Below are positions 1-9,279 of a stretch of 64,000 bases of DNA, piece by piece. The notes beneath the pieces were generated by a model. That model saw nothing but the letters and a program-made list of their open reading frames with translations, searched no databases and was not told the DNA's origin. The stretch comes from Paramoeba atlantica (taxonomy: Eukaryota > Discosea). Location: NCBI GenBank assembly GCA_977017575.1, contig CDRNVI010000029.1:682001-746000 (forward strand), written 5' to 3'. Position 1 is the first letter of the stretch. Each line of letters begins with the position of its first letter. A program made the position numbers and the translations under genes.

Positions 1-1175
1 CAATATTACCCGAAAAATCTCATTTTCCTCGACCAGCGGGGGAGAAGGGGGTCAACATGAAAATGGTGTCACAGATCTTCGCTAGGGGAACGAGATCTCT
101 CGATTGCAACAAAAATGATGAAAAACAGATAACAAACATTCAATTTGTCACGTGGTGGAATATTTGTCTTTGATTGGTTCTTTCTTGAAACGGTGATAAA
201 TCAATTTTTTAAGCTGTCCCCTTTACTTTTTGCTTGAAGGGGCCTAAGGACGTTGAGATATCATTTTCTCGTTCAAAATTCTGATATCTACACGTTCCCA
301 CCATTTTTAGATCATTTTAGAAACTGAAAAAGAAAATTATTTTTAGGTTCTATTTTTTTGCATCGTCATACCACACTAATTTAAGAAAACAAACACTCCG
401 CGGCCAGGGGGCACAAGTGGGTCAATATTAAAGAATAGCGGCAAAGATTTTTGCTAGGAGAACGAGATCTCTCGTTCGCAACAAAAATCAGCAAAAACGG
501 ACAAAAGTAATTGAATTTCTCATGGGAGGAGAAGATTTATTTTGTTAAAGTGTGAGAAATTGGTCTCTTGAAAAATGTGAAGAAAGTGATAATCCATCTA
601 TCGGATGCACGCATTTGAGAGCCTTGGTTCCATGCTATAACGCGCAAAGTCTTTGTGTTGGGAACAGCAAAATGCAACAAAAATGAGCTCAAACGGACAC
701 TTGGCTGAAAAGTTAGAGGGGGGTGACTTTTCGCTGTGGGGGGTTTATATTAAATAGTTATATATTAAATACTTAAATCTATGACTCTCGATTTGTCCGA
801 AGGAGCGTCTGTGTTGCTCGGTCGCAATCCTATGTCGTAATGCATATTGCACTGCCGGATCCCAGGAGTTCTTCTAGAACTCGCGTTTTCACCAAGTCTT
901 TTCTTCCACGTAATTTCAACCAGGACAGGTGGGATCGGCCGGGATCGGTCGGGATCGTAAATCTCTAGTTCCAACCCTCTAAGTATATCATTTATGCCCG
1001 CTTTCTTAAAGAATCACCGGACGCTTCGAGTAGAGGCCTTGTGTTTACTTTTTATTTCTTCCACAGTAACTGTTTTTCGGGGCCTTCCGATGTTCTTCAC
1101 AAGCTGGAGAGGAAATTTTCGCCAGGGAATTGGGAAAGATCCGGACGGAAGACTTGTTCGTCTCGCATTTCTTGT
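1..1175. repeat. Intergenic region with dispersed repeats
   Basis: No gene is supported here. Two related segments, about 25-180 and 400-560, each contain a gggg-rich block, a gtcaa word, a palindromic cgagatctctcg and a caacaaaaat word. A further unit at about 636-750 (caacaaaaatgagc, aaacggaca, gaggggggtgact, ggggtttat) recurs near 39460-39560. A ggatcgg tandem at about 928-958 recurs in inverted orientation at 39188-39212. These look like remains of a non-coding repeat family; its class is unknown. Confidence 0.55.
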
Positions 1176-1727
1176 TTAATTGCTGCTTGAATCACGATGA
1201 TCAGAGATATCCTCAATGTCACTATCGCTTGGAGGGTCTTCAGAAATTTCAACGGTTTCCAAAAGATTTCCAGACTGTGCTTTCTGTTTGAGATCGTCGA
1301 TCAATGGACGTCTCCGTGGCTCATACCCCCACATTTCTCTTCGAATACCAGTGGCATCCCAAGACGCCAAAATGGAACTTTCACTAAGGTCATCTATCGC
1401 TTTGGCTAGGAACGAATATTTTCTTTGACGTGCGATATGTTGAGAAGAAGTGAATACCTTGGCTATGGCGCTATCCGGTTCATGAGACGAAAAAATATCC
1501 GAAACAAATTCATTCCACATTGACTGCGCCTTTGACTTCAGGCAGGCAATGACATACTGATCAGCAGGTTGGTAAATGTGGGTTAGTCCTTCGGGAACAC
1601 TGATGATAATGATGTTATGTTCCATGCAGATGTCCGCCATGCCTTCGAAGTTGTGTTGCGGGGCAGCATCGAGAATAAGACAAATCGTATCGTTTACTTC
1701 GCTTCTACGCTGAATAGCCAACGGCGG

Positions 1728-2682
1728 ATTGTCAACACCAACGCACCACTTTTTTTTTCAAATGAGAATTTTTTTTGTCATTTCCAGTACACCACGTTTT
1801 CCTAAAAACTATATTATCACTTCCAATGCACCATCAAATATTCAGAGAAGTACTAAAGCACCGTCCGGGTTATTATACCTAGGGACACCTGAGGGGATGC
1901 GAATGACGTAAAGCGTTGTTTCGCGGTGTTTCGCGCTGTTTCGCGGTGTTTCAACACTAGGTAAGTCAAAAAGGAAATAAGTTACTTATAAAAGTAGCTA
2001 TATTTTATTTGAAATAACCAATGAATGAAAGCAGAGTAGGCACTCGAGGGGGGCAAAATTAGGGAGTATGCCGCGGTGATCTCCATGCGTAAAAAAGATT
2101 AAAATATTAATGTACTATACATTTCAAAACTGAGCTTCACACTCATTCGCAAATAATAAAAAAGTTGAACACATTTCAAATACTGTAACCCCCTTTAACG
2201 TAGAATAATGCGTTTTGTCTCTATGATAGGGGGGTTTGGGGGGGGGTATATTAAAGGGGGGTTACAGTACTGTACTTGGTGCTGATCTTCTCCACTTTAC
2301 ACTTTCGCACTTTGTATTCTTTTTTTCGCGCGACAGCGTTTTACTCGAGCTCGGGAAATCGAATGACACTGCCCGATAGGCCCTTTGCAGGGCATTCCAC
2401 TTGGTCACTTTCCACTTGGTTGCTTTCAGCGCTTGCTTCGAGGGAAGTGGAAGCTTTCATGCGTTTTTGGCGCCATGCTGCGCATTTTGTAAATGTGAAT
2501 AAATTCTTGTCTAATAAAATTTCTTACTCAAATCTTACACGTGTACTACGCTTTATTTAAATACTCTGGGTAAATTTTTATGGTGAAAGGAAAAAGGAAC
2601 GATGTTCGACTATGGTGAGGCGCAGAAAACGGGAACGACCATCGACTATGGTGAAAAAAGTGGTGCGCTGGAGTTGACAATG
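1728..2682. mobile_element. Foldback insertion inside the pogo-like transposase
   Basis: The left arm at 1728-1756 (attgtcaacaccaacgcacc, then ac and a T run) and the inverse of 2653-2681 agree at about 26 of 28 positions. The two halves of the transposase abut these arms. The interior has no gene. It contains a 10-bp tandem (tgtttcgcgg type, 1915-1955) and a smaller foldback at 2183-2267. The right arm is partly duplicated (gtggtgc, ctggagttga), so the right boundary may be nearer 2700. Confidence 0.45.
2183..2267. mobile_element. 85-bp TA-flanked mini-foldback (MITE-like)
   Basis: The arms are ctgtaaccccctttaa and, inverted, ttaaaggggggttacag. TA stands on both sides (2181-2182 and 2268-2269), as expected for a Tc1/mariner-type target duplication. 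No coding content. Confidence 0.5.
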
Positions 2683-3551
2683 GGGTGGTGCACTGGAGTT
2701 GAACATCCGGGAACTCAACAAAGCACTCAAACCACTTTTGAAAGGTGTCGGTGGTTTGAAAGTGAGACTTTTCATTGTGGTGTTGTTGAATTTTTGGATG
2801 TTCAGTCTCTACCTGGGTGTGCACTCGATTCGTTTTTCCCTTCCAAATAATTTGCATGTTTATCAATTCCCCGTTCGCTGATGTGAGGACCGAAGCTGTA
2901 AAACCGGCCTTCTTTTCGCGCACAACTATTCGACGTTTGTCCCTACGAAGATGCCAAGTCCAACGCCGGGTGGAACCGTGTAAAAATGCAAAAAATTCGT
3001 CCATATTGTACGTATTCTGCTGTTGTGCGGAAGTGCATTTTAATTCCTTATAGAACTCCTCGCCGCCTACAATCGCCTTCTGCACGTTTGTAACGAGTGT
3101 GCTTGTCGCCGAATAAACGCTCGCCCCATGTTTTTGAAGAAAACAACGAGCCCAGAATGTACTGAACACATGGATTCCACCATTTTTGCGCAAAGAATTT
3201 CCTAGCTGACGCTTTCGAAAAGCGGCTATGACAAGGGAAACGATTAATGATGTGTCAACCGTTTCTCCATTGTCCCGAATCCTAATAAAATTTTCTAGAA
3301 CCTCGTTTTCACACGACTCCGTTAAAATTGAGACTCTACCCCGTTTTCGAGGTGTGAAATACGTCTTACACTCCTTATAGTACGATAGCCAACGACAAAC
3401 GGAAGAATACGTAACTTTATTTTGGTTTTTAGCAATCCATCGTTCCACAGCGCTAGTGCTTCCAAAAGTGCGTGCAAGATCTGTTATGGTCTTGATTGCT
3501 TCCGTCCCCCAAACTTCGCGAGAGGATGAACGATCGGAGGACGCAGAACAT

Positions 3552-3931
3552 AAAGTGAGGTCGATGGGCATAGACATAAAAAAAGTATTTTTTTTCGGGG
3601 CTTAAACTAATCTAAATAATCTAAAAAATAACCGTAATATAATCCACTCGTATTTGAATACTTCACTGTAATCCACTCGTAAATTAATAATTTTTGAACA
3701 CACTTTTTGAGTAACTTTTAGGCGCCCAAGCCATTGGATTTGTCTGTGATAATTTTATAAAGGTTTCTGTTTCGTATGAAAGTGAGGTCGATGGTGATAG
3801 ACATGAAAAGAAGTATTTTTTTTCGCAGCTAAAAAGAATCTCAATTAAGAATAACCGTAATTATTAATTATATGTTTAATGATTAAACATAACCGTAATA
3901 TAATCCACTCGTATTTGAATACTTCACTGTA
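3552..3931. repeat. Direct repeat of about 130-150 bp at the transposase 5' side
   Basis: The segment 3552-3680 (agtgaggtcgatggg, tagacat, agtattttttttcg, then ataaccgtaatataatccac and cgtatttgaatacttcactg) recurs at 3780-3931 with small changes and an extra AT-rich stretch. The first copy includes the start of the transposase frame. The second lies outside the frame, so this is a local duplication of an element end. Confidence 0.6.
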
Positions 3932-4129
3932 TCTTTTATAAATAAATACTAAACCAAATCAGACAGAACCAAATCAGATAGTAGCGAGTAACACCGCGCA
4001 AATAAAACTGTCTGACCGCATCCAGTATTTTTTTAGATTTTGCCGTTGGGAAAATGTCCTTTTTGACCGGAACGTTTAGTGCTGATCAATCGAATTTATA
4101 TTGATTATTATTTAAAACAAATACCTCAT

Positions 4130-4905
4130 ATGGCTGAAACACGGGGTAGAATTCGCACTATAACACTCCCTCTTGAGGTCCAGCTGTACCGCGTTGTGCA
4201 GGGGATAAAAAATCCCCATTCTTCTTGGAACACTACAGTACCCGGATGTGAGTGGGGAGGCGTATATTGTGACAAGAGTGGGATTCTGAATGAGATAAAC
4301 TGGAGTTGTGGAAAATTTCTGGGTCATATTCAGTTGCAATTTATTCCCGAAACGCTGATTAGGTTTGAGTTGGGAGGAAATTTTGGTTATCGGTGGGGCC
4401 TATGCAACAATTTAACAGGTGTTGTTCCTTTTGACTCTCTTCCAGCATCTCTCATCTTCCTTGACGTTTCGGAAAAAATTTTCAGGGAGGTGTCGACCTT
4501 ACATCACTTCCTATGCAACTTGAACACTTGAACGGGAGAGAGAATAAGTTTCGAGGGACTTTAGACCTTACCCTTCTTCCCGCTTCTATGGTTCACCTTG
4601 AGCTTGCCATGAATAACTTGCATGGGACTTTGAACTTCACTAACCTTCCGAGATCTCTCAACTGGCTTAACCTCAACGATAACAATTTTTCGGGTACAAT
4701 TGATTTTCGTTACTTACCGAAATTGGAAATGCTGTACTTGCGGTCCAACCAATTCGAAAAATGTGTGGGCTTGAATTCATGTGAATTGTGCTGCTCTTTG
4801 TCAGGAAATCCAGGTTTGGAAACTGATGAAGAATATCAAGCATGGGTGCGGAAGAATCAAGAAGACGCTCTCGCTCGATTCGGCACCACCAATTATTTTT
4901 TGTAG
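4130..4905 (+). pseudogene. LRR protein, Trp/Cys-headed family, one frameshift
   Basis: This is one of four related LRR genes in the window. The N-terminal module (residues about 12-75) has EVQLYRVVQGI, then SWN, CEWGGVYC and INWSCGKFLGHI. Repeats of about 23 residues follow, of the form L..L.L..N.F.G.(I/V)D...LP, for example LNWLNLNDNNFSGTIDF. The frame changes in the A run at 4473-4478: the reading SLPASLIFLDVSE ends in one frame and NFQGGVDLTSLPMQLEHLNG continues in another. One missing base explains it, so this is either a young pseudogene or a sequence error. The C-terminus is short (FGTTNYFL) with no membrane anchor. The start is the first ATG in frame, at 4130. The family pattern resembles the plant-type LRRNT_2 plus LRR arrangement, but there is no kinase. 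Function unknown. Confidence 0.7.
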
Positions 4906-6537
4906 CTACCACCCCGCTCACCCATCATTTTTCATCAAAAGGGGGCAACGTTTAAGAAATAACAATCCATATCTGTTCGAATAAACTTATCCAAAATGAT
5001 CAACAAAAAGAACAGTAGCAGTGGCCCACCGTGACCCACTATGGCCCCGAGTGGACCCGGGTGGACCCAAAATGGACTTTTGGGTCCCAATCTTTCAACC
5101 CAATTTTCAAGGGGTTCTATGCAGTCTGTACAGTCAGCGCGTGACGCCTCGTGACGCTTCGTGACGTTTCGTGACAACCAAGATTAAGATTTACTTGACG
5201 CCATTTATTTAAGTCCGTCCAGCATCAGAGCTCGCACCACCATTTCGGAACACAACTGTCTAATGTACTAGACAGTTGACAACGTACTCCACATACATGT
5301 ATTTCGGCTGGTAGCAGTGGGGGGTCGCATCGATGTAAATAGGTACAGCGTCCACTGCTGTTACAACTGATTCGCCCCAAAATACACGTCGTATTTTTTT
5401 CGTGCGGAATTACCGATTTTGCGCAATCTTTGCAATCCAAAGGCTCCAGGACTTCTACAAAACGAACAAAAAAGCGAGAGATTTTGCCAATGCAGCTTTG
5501 CTCCGACCATCCACGTTTCCTCATGTGGAATGCCAGTATTATACCTCCTACCACTATAACGGAAAAGAAAACTGGCCAAATGATCTGAATTTTTGCTCTC
5601 ACGCTTACGTAGTATTCCGAATCTAGTCTTCCGCTCGATCAGGCTTAAAAGAATATAGCTTAAAAGAATATGTGCTTGGCGCCCTCCATCAGATCAGCTT
5701 CCCAATCTCCATATCTTCTTTGTTGTTGATCACTTCAAATGTTCGGAAAACGCGATTGAGGATAAGAAATCAATTGGAGACACGGCCAGGCCGACACCCG
5801 CGTGATCCTCCACGACGTAGAAAGCATCTCAAGTTTCCACCGAAACGTTCATTCTGGTGGCGGTGCAGCTTGAATTTCGTTATTTTGCGCCGCTTTGACG
5901 AGAAGCGGTACGCCGGCACTGACGACACTTTTGGCAGACGCAAGGCCATTTCTCCGAAACAGAGCGCCACACACTTTCCATAAACTTCACCTTGGCGACG
6001 GGGAGCAAAGACTCTTTGCTCCCCTCTTTAAGAGGGGATCTTCTTCGAGATCCGCACTGGCCTCTCCAAGGAAGTACACGCTCCGGTAGCAGACGCTCGG
6101 AAGAAGATGCGACGATCAACCATGTGGAACAGGACGCGTAATGGACCTGGTGAATTCAATGCCGCACACAGAACGTGCAATACGTAAAAAGTTGTTCATC
6201 GTGCGTTTCACGCGGACTGCGATCCTTCGTTCTAAAAGAACGATTCGTTCCGCACAATAAGTTCCAAAACAAAACAATTTTGGAGTAAAAAGTGTACTCG
6301 CGGTTTAGTAAATTTGAAAACGATGAAAATCTAAAGAAGTACGCAAACGTAGGTGTTAATTTGAGCTTTATTTTGTGCAGTGACTTATAATCTTCTTTGG
6401 GTGAGATTATCAGCAACCCAGTGAGGGGTCCGAACAGAAGTGTGCAAACTAACGTGATCTATACTAAAAACATATTGTGTAGCAACGAACTATCTTTATA
6501 TGATTTATCTTTATTTTGATAATAAATTAATTGGAAT
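4906..6537. other. Gene-poor spacer with short tandem repeats
   Basis: The spacer contains a tggaccc-type repeat (about 5030-5085), a tandem of cgtgacgcct-like 10-mers (about 5138-5176), and a hairpin around 6020-6045 (ctcccctctttaagagggga). A minus-strand candidate ORF at 5225-5602 is described separately. Nothing else coding is convincing. Confidence 0.5.
5225..5602 (-). CDS. Possible minus-strand single-pass Cys-rich membrane protein
   Basis: The minus-strand frame shows a strong membrane segment near its start (IIWPVFFSVIVVGGIILAF), then a basic HMRKRG stop-transfer, then about ten cysteines including LDCKDCAK, CTYLHRCDPP and CGVRC. It ends WWCEL and stops. No ATG precedes the membrane segment in frame: the open stretch begins after a TGA and starts with GTG at 5602. 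If real, it would need an upstream exon on the minus strand (an actag stands just before ATTCGG at about 5622-5627). It would be the only host gene here on the minus strand. The hydrophobic-then-Cys layout looks more protein-like than chance, but I do not recognise a family. Confidence 0.25.
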   Translation of the reverse strand: MRAKIQIIWPVFFSVIVVGGIILAFHMRKRGWSEQSCIGKISRFFVRFVEVLEPLDCKDCAKSVIPHEKNTTCILGRISCNSSGRCTYLHRCDPPLLPAEIHVCGVRCQLSSTLDSCVPKWWCEL

Positions 6538-6978
6538 ATGGGTTTGACAAGCTTTCGAAAAGCATTATCGCGAGTGTATCCTGGGTCTTCTTTGCTAACT
6601 ACAAAGAATGCAGGCAAAGAGGTTCAAAAAACATCACAAGATGGATCCAGTTGGTCTTTAGCTAAATCAGCCTTGAAGTCGTTTTTGTCACCAGTTGATG
6701 ACGGGCAAATTTATGGCGGGGAGACAGGAAAAATGCCTATTAATGACTGGGCTTTTTGGTTGGAGCGGACATGGCGGTGTCCTTGTGGACATACTTTCCG
6801 CGCTGCCGGCACGTGGGTTCCCACTGAACCTTCGCTATGTGAAGCGCCCGGATGTCCAAATCCCAGGTTTTTCACTTTAGAGAAAAACAAGCATCTACTA
6901 AAATTGACTCACAGTTCGGACAAATCAATAAAACTTGGAGCGAAAACAAATGTTGCTCCTGGTCCAAAGGGCTCATAG
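6538..6978 (+). CDS. Small zinc-ribbon-like protein, unknown
   Basis: A 146-residue protein with a clear ATG start and TAG stop. The N-terminal 60 residues are basic and Ser-rich (MGLTSFRKALSRVYPG), which could be an organelle-targeting region. The middle has WAFWLERTWRCPCGH with C81, C83 and H85, then C101 and C106 in SLCEAPGCPNPRFF, a likely four-ligand zinc site. The last 30 residues are basic and low in complexity. A caataaaa word lies about 40 nt after the stop. I do not recognise the family; a ribosomal or RNA-binding zinc ribbon is possible but unproven. Confidence 0.6.
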   Translation: MGLTSFRKALSRVYPGSSLLTTKNAGKEVQKTSQDGSSWSLAKSALKSFLSPVDDGQIYGGETGKMPINDWAFWLERTWRCPCGHTFRAAGTWVPTEPSLCEAPGCPNPRFFTLEKNKHLLKLTHSSDKSIKLGAKTNVAPGPKGS

Positions 6979-7597
6979 CATAGGTACGCTTTCATTACTT
7001 GTACAATATTGCATAATGCAATAAAAGGAACCGGAACAGCGTGAAGAGTAGTTTTCCTTGGTATGGGATATGACGATTGTCTCCAAACATACCCTATCTT
7101 GTAGCCCTCTGGCTGTTATTTCGGTGGTCAAAAGATTATACATTGTATATGCAGATGTACATGACACATACAGTACATGTACACATGTAGTGCTGACATG
7201 TACAGCAGATACACGTACATGTACGTGTGTACTGTAGACGTATTTCGCAGATATACCACGTATCTTGTACCGCGGGAACCTAGCTGTGCCAGGATTAGTA
7301 ACTATCGATAATAACTATCGTTTCGTAACATTTGTGGCTAATCTGCTGCTTATTTGCGAAGGGGTTTGTTTCAGCTACATGTACTTTTCTTTGTACAAAT
7401 AGTCAACATACGATTAGCCAGTATTGCTGCTGAAAGCAGTGTAGGTCGTAAAATAATAACTACAATGTAGAAACAGTAGGGGAGTGATAGACATGCTAGA
7501 TTTTGAGGTCAAAAGCATTTCAAAGTACATCTGCCAAAGTACATTTCAAATGAAAAGTTCAGGAGTAAAAGTACATTCACATTTTCATGTTACTGTA
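6979..7597. repeat. Intergenic, palindromic tacatgta cluster
   Basis: The stretch 7140-7245 is built of overlapping tacatgta/gtacatgt words (gatgtacatgacac, cagtacatgtacacatgtag, cacgtacatgtacgtg). Similar simple sequence occurs at 17485-17530. It can fold on itself; no gene or binding site is identified. Confidence 0.6.
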
Positions 7598-8422
7598 ATG
7601 TCCCGCAATATAATTCTAATTGTCGAGCACTTGGAAGATGGCATTGGTCAATGGACCAAACTTGAATACTTGCATATCTTGCAAATTGCAGAAGCGCTAT
7701 GGAGAGAAACTATTACTAAACAAAAAAACCTTGTTGGAAGGCAATCGGAACAGGCAATCAACTTAGAGATTGTCTTTTCAAATATGAGCGAGAAGGAATC
7801 TAATGAGCTGGGCCAAAGCTTCACAACTCCACTAGGAGTCGGTTGTTCGATATTTTCAATCACTATTTCGTCCCTCACATGCGCGGAATACGCGATCAGA
7901 AAATGTAAAGCTTTTTCAGAAGAATATTCAGCATGTGGAATTCCGCTTGTTTGCGTGTTAGATCCTCAATCCTCACACAGACTCACTGAAGAAATTTTTC
8001 CTACGGATGCTAAACATGCTGAGACTTCTTCACTACTTGTATTATCCGTAGGTGGCATTCTAGGGGCTCATCCTATGGATGGACGAACTTATCGTGAATT
8101 GACCTCTACTTTTGGAGAAGCTCTTCATTCTAGCGTTCAGCGCGAATATTTCAAACTTTGCACGGCTCACCTAGGACATAAGCAAATGACCACAGATACT
8201 GCAGCGATAGTTGCGCTGAAAGTTATTTTGCAAGAAGCGAAACTAGAAGGGCTTGAATACGTCGATGATCCAAAATTTCGTCTGTCCAAAATAGAATCTA
8301 TAAAAATGAACGGATTTAGGTATCTTTGTGACTCGAATAGAAAAGATTTCACGCGTCGAACAGCTCTTTTGCCGAAAGGCATGCTTGACTACTGGAAATC
8401 CGAAGATTTTACTTTGAATTAA
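7598..8422 (+). CDS. SFM1: SFM1-type SPOUT protein arginine methyltransferase
   Basis: The protein matches the SFM1/DUF431 SPOUT methyltransferase family along its length. It has IILIVEHLEDGIGQWTKLEY at the start, then LVCVLDPQ, then the signature GGILGAHPMDGRTYREL, then HLGHKQMTTDTAAIVA, then EYVDDPKF and ESIKMNGFRYL, and LLPKGMLDYW near the end. In yeast this enzyme methylates an arginine of ribosomal protein uS3 using S-adenosylmethionine, so a cytosolic ribosome-linked role is inferred. I chose the ATG at 7598 because MSRNIILIVEHLED lines up with the family's usual start; an in-frame ATG at 7493 would add 35 residues. At 274 residues it is somewhat longer than the yeast protein, owing to an insertion around residues 45-85. 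Confidence 0.8.
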   Translation: MSRNIILIVEHLEDGIGQWTKLEYLHILQIAEALWRETITKQKNLVGRQSEQAINLEIVFSNMSEKESNELGQSFTTPLGVGCSIFSITISSLTCAEYAIRKCKAFSEEYSACGIPLVCVLDPQSSHRLTEEIFPTDAKHAETSSLLVLSVGGILGAHPMDGRTYRELTSTFGEALHSSVQREYFKLCTAHLGHKQMTTDTAAIVALKVILQEAKLEGLEYVDDPKFRLSKIESIKMNGFRYLCDSNRKDFTRRTALLPKGMLDYWKSEDFTLN

Positions 8423-9279
8423 AGCCGCACAAGAGTAATAGCTAGAAGTACTGTGCCCCCCACTTCTTTTTCGTAGTCCCCCCCACCTGAATTGTCCTTT
8501 TTGACGAGACTGGGCATGAGGCTTTATCCGAACGCTTTGGAGATTCCTAAAATAATGAAAAAAAGTTTGGGACCTTTGTTTCATCTAACCAAATAAATTG
8601 ACCCCCCCACTTAATTGTTCTTTTTTCGGAAAAGTGGTGACAAATAAGTGGGGGGGGCACTGTGCTTTTTTTTGAGTTTCTTTATCTTTACCAGGGGGCA
8701 TGGATGACTCCAACTCGTGGCAGAAGTGTCTAAAAGGGTGACTACGAGTTTGGGATTCATAGTTTTAGCACTTTGGCGCATGAGTCATGTACAGAAGTCG
8801 AATACTCAAATTTGTAAGCTCTTTCAGGGAATCTAGTGAATTCTGGGTATCGAAGTGCGATGTCGGGTGAGGCACCGTTTACTTGCCTTCTCAACGTTTA
8901 TCTCTGGAGGCTGATACCGTCGGGCGACTGAAAGTCTGTTGTTTCAGTAACATTGATTCGCATATTGTTTAGCGCATCATTTTCCTTATCCTGAAAACAC
9001 GACCACAGGGAAAAAAATCGAAAGTCACACGAAAAAACTGAAATCAATTCATTGTTTCAATAATGGAATTTTAACAATAAATTAATTTAGCGCTTGTTAA
9101 CATTAAACGAATATTAACAATAAACGAATCATCCTTTAAATCCTTGCAAAACGTCAAGTCTTGCCAATCGGGGAGTTTTTTCCCTTTGCACTTTCGTTTC
9201 TGAGATTCACAGTTTCTAATCTCTATCTCTACCGTTTACTTCAAAAAATACCGTTTGCTCGTTTATACATCAAGAATTC
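8423..9279. other. Intergenic with imperfect inverted repeat
   Basis: The left arm at 8451 (ctgtgccccccactt) and the inverse of the arm ending at 8662 (cagtgcccccccactt) could bound a MITE of about 212 bp. TA flanks the left side only. A second C run (cccccccac) lies at 8605-8615. Nothing else is recognised in this 0.86 kb. Confidence 0.35.

Larger units (their letters stand above)
1176..3577 (-). mobile_element. pogo/Tigger-like DNA transposon, transposase split in two
   Basis: Two minus-strand open stretches look like the two halves of one DDE_1 (pogo/Tigger class) transposase. The N-terminal half (3577 down to about 2700) starts with MSMPIDLTLC, has a helix-turn-helix-like region, and reaches the first catalytic stretch NMDEFF followed by IIWKGK. 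The C-terminal half (about 1727 down to 1176) opens with LILDAAPQHN, the second Asp block, then HIYQPADQYVIACLK, which matches the family's QPLDQGVI-type motif. About 0.95 kb of unrelated sequence with inverted-repeat ends lies between them. The element is therefore interrupted and presumably inactive. Element ends are unclear, though cactgta at 3680 and 3931 could be one end. Confidence 0.65.
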
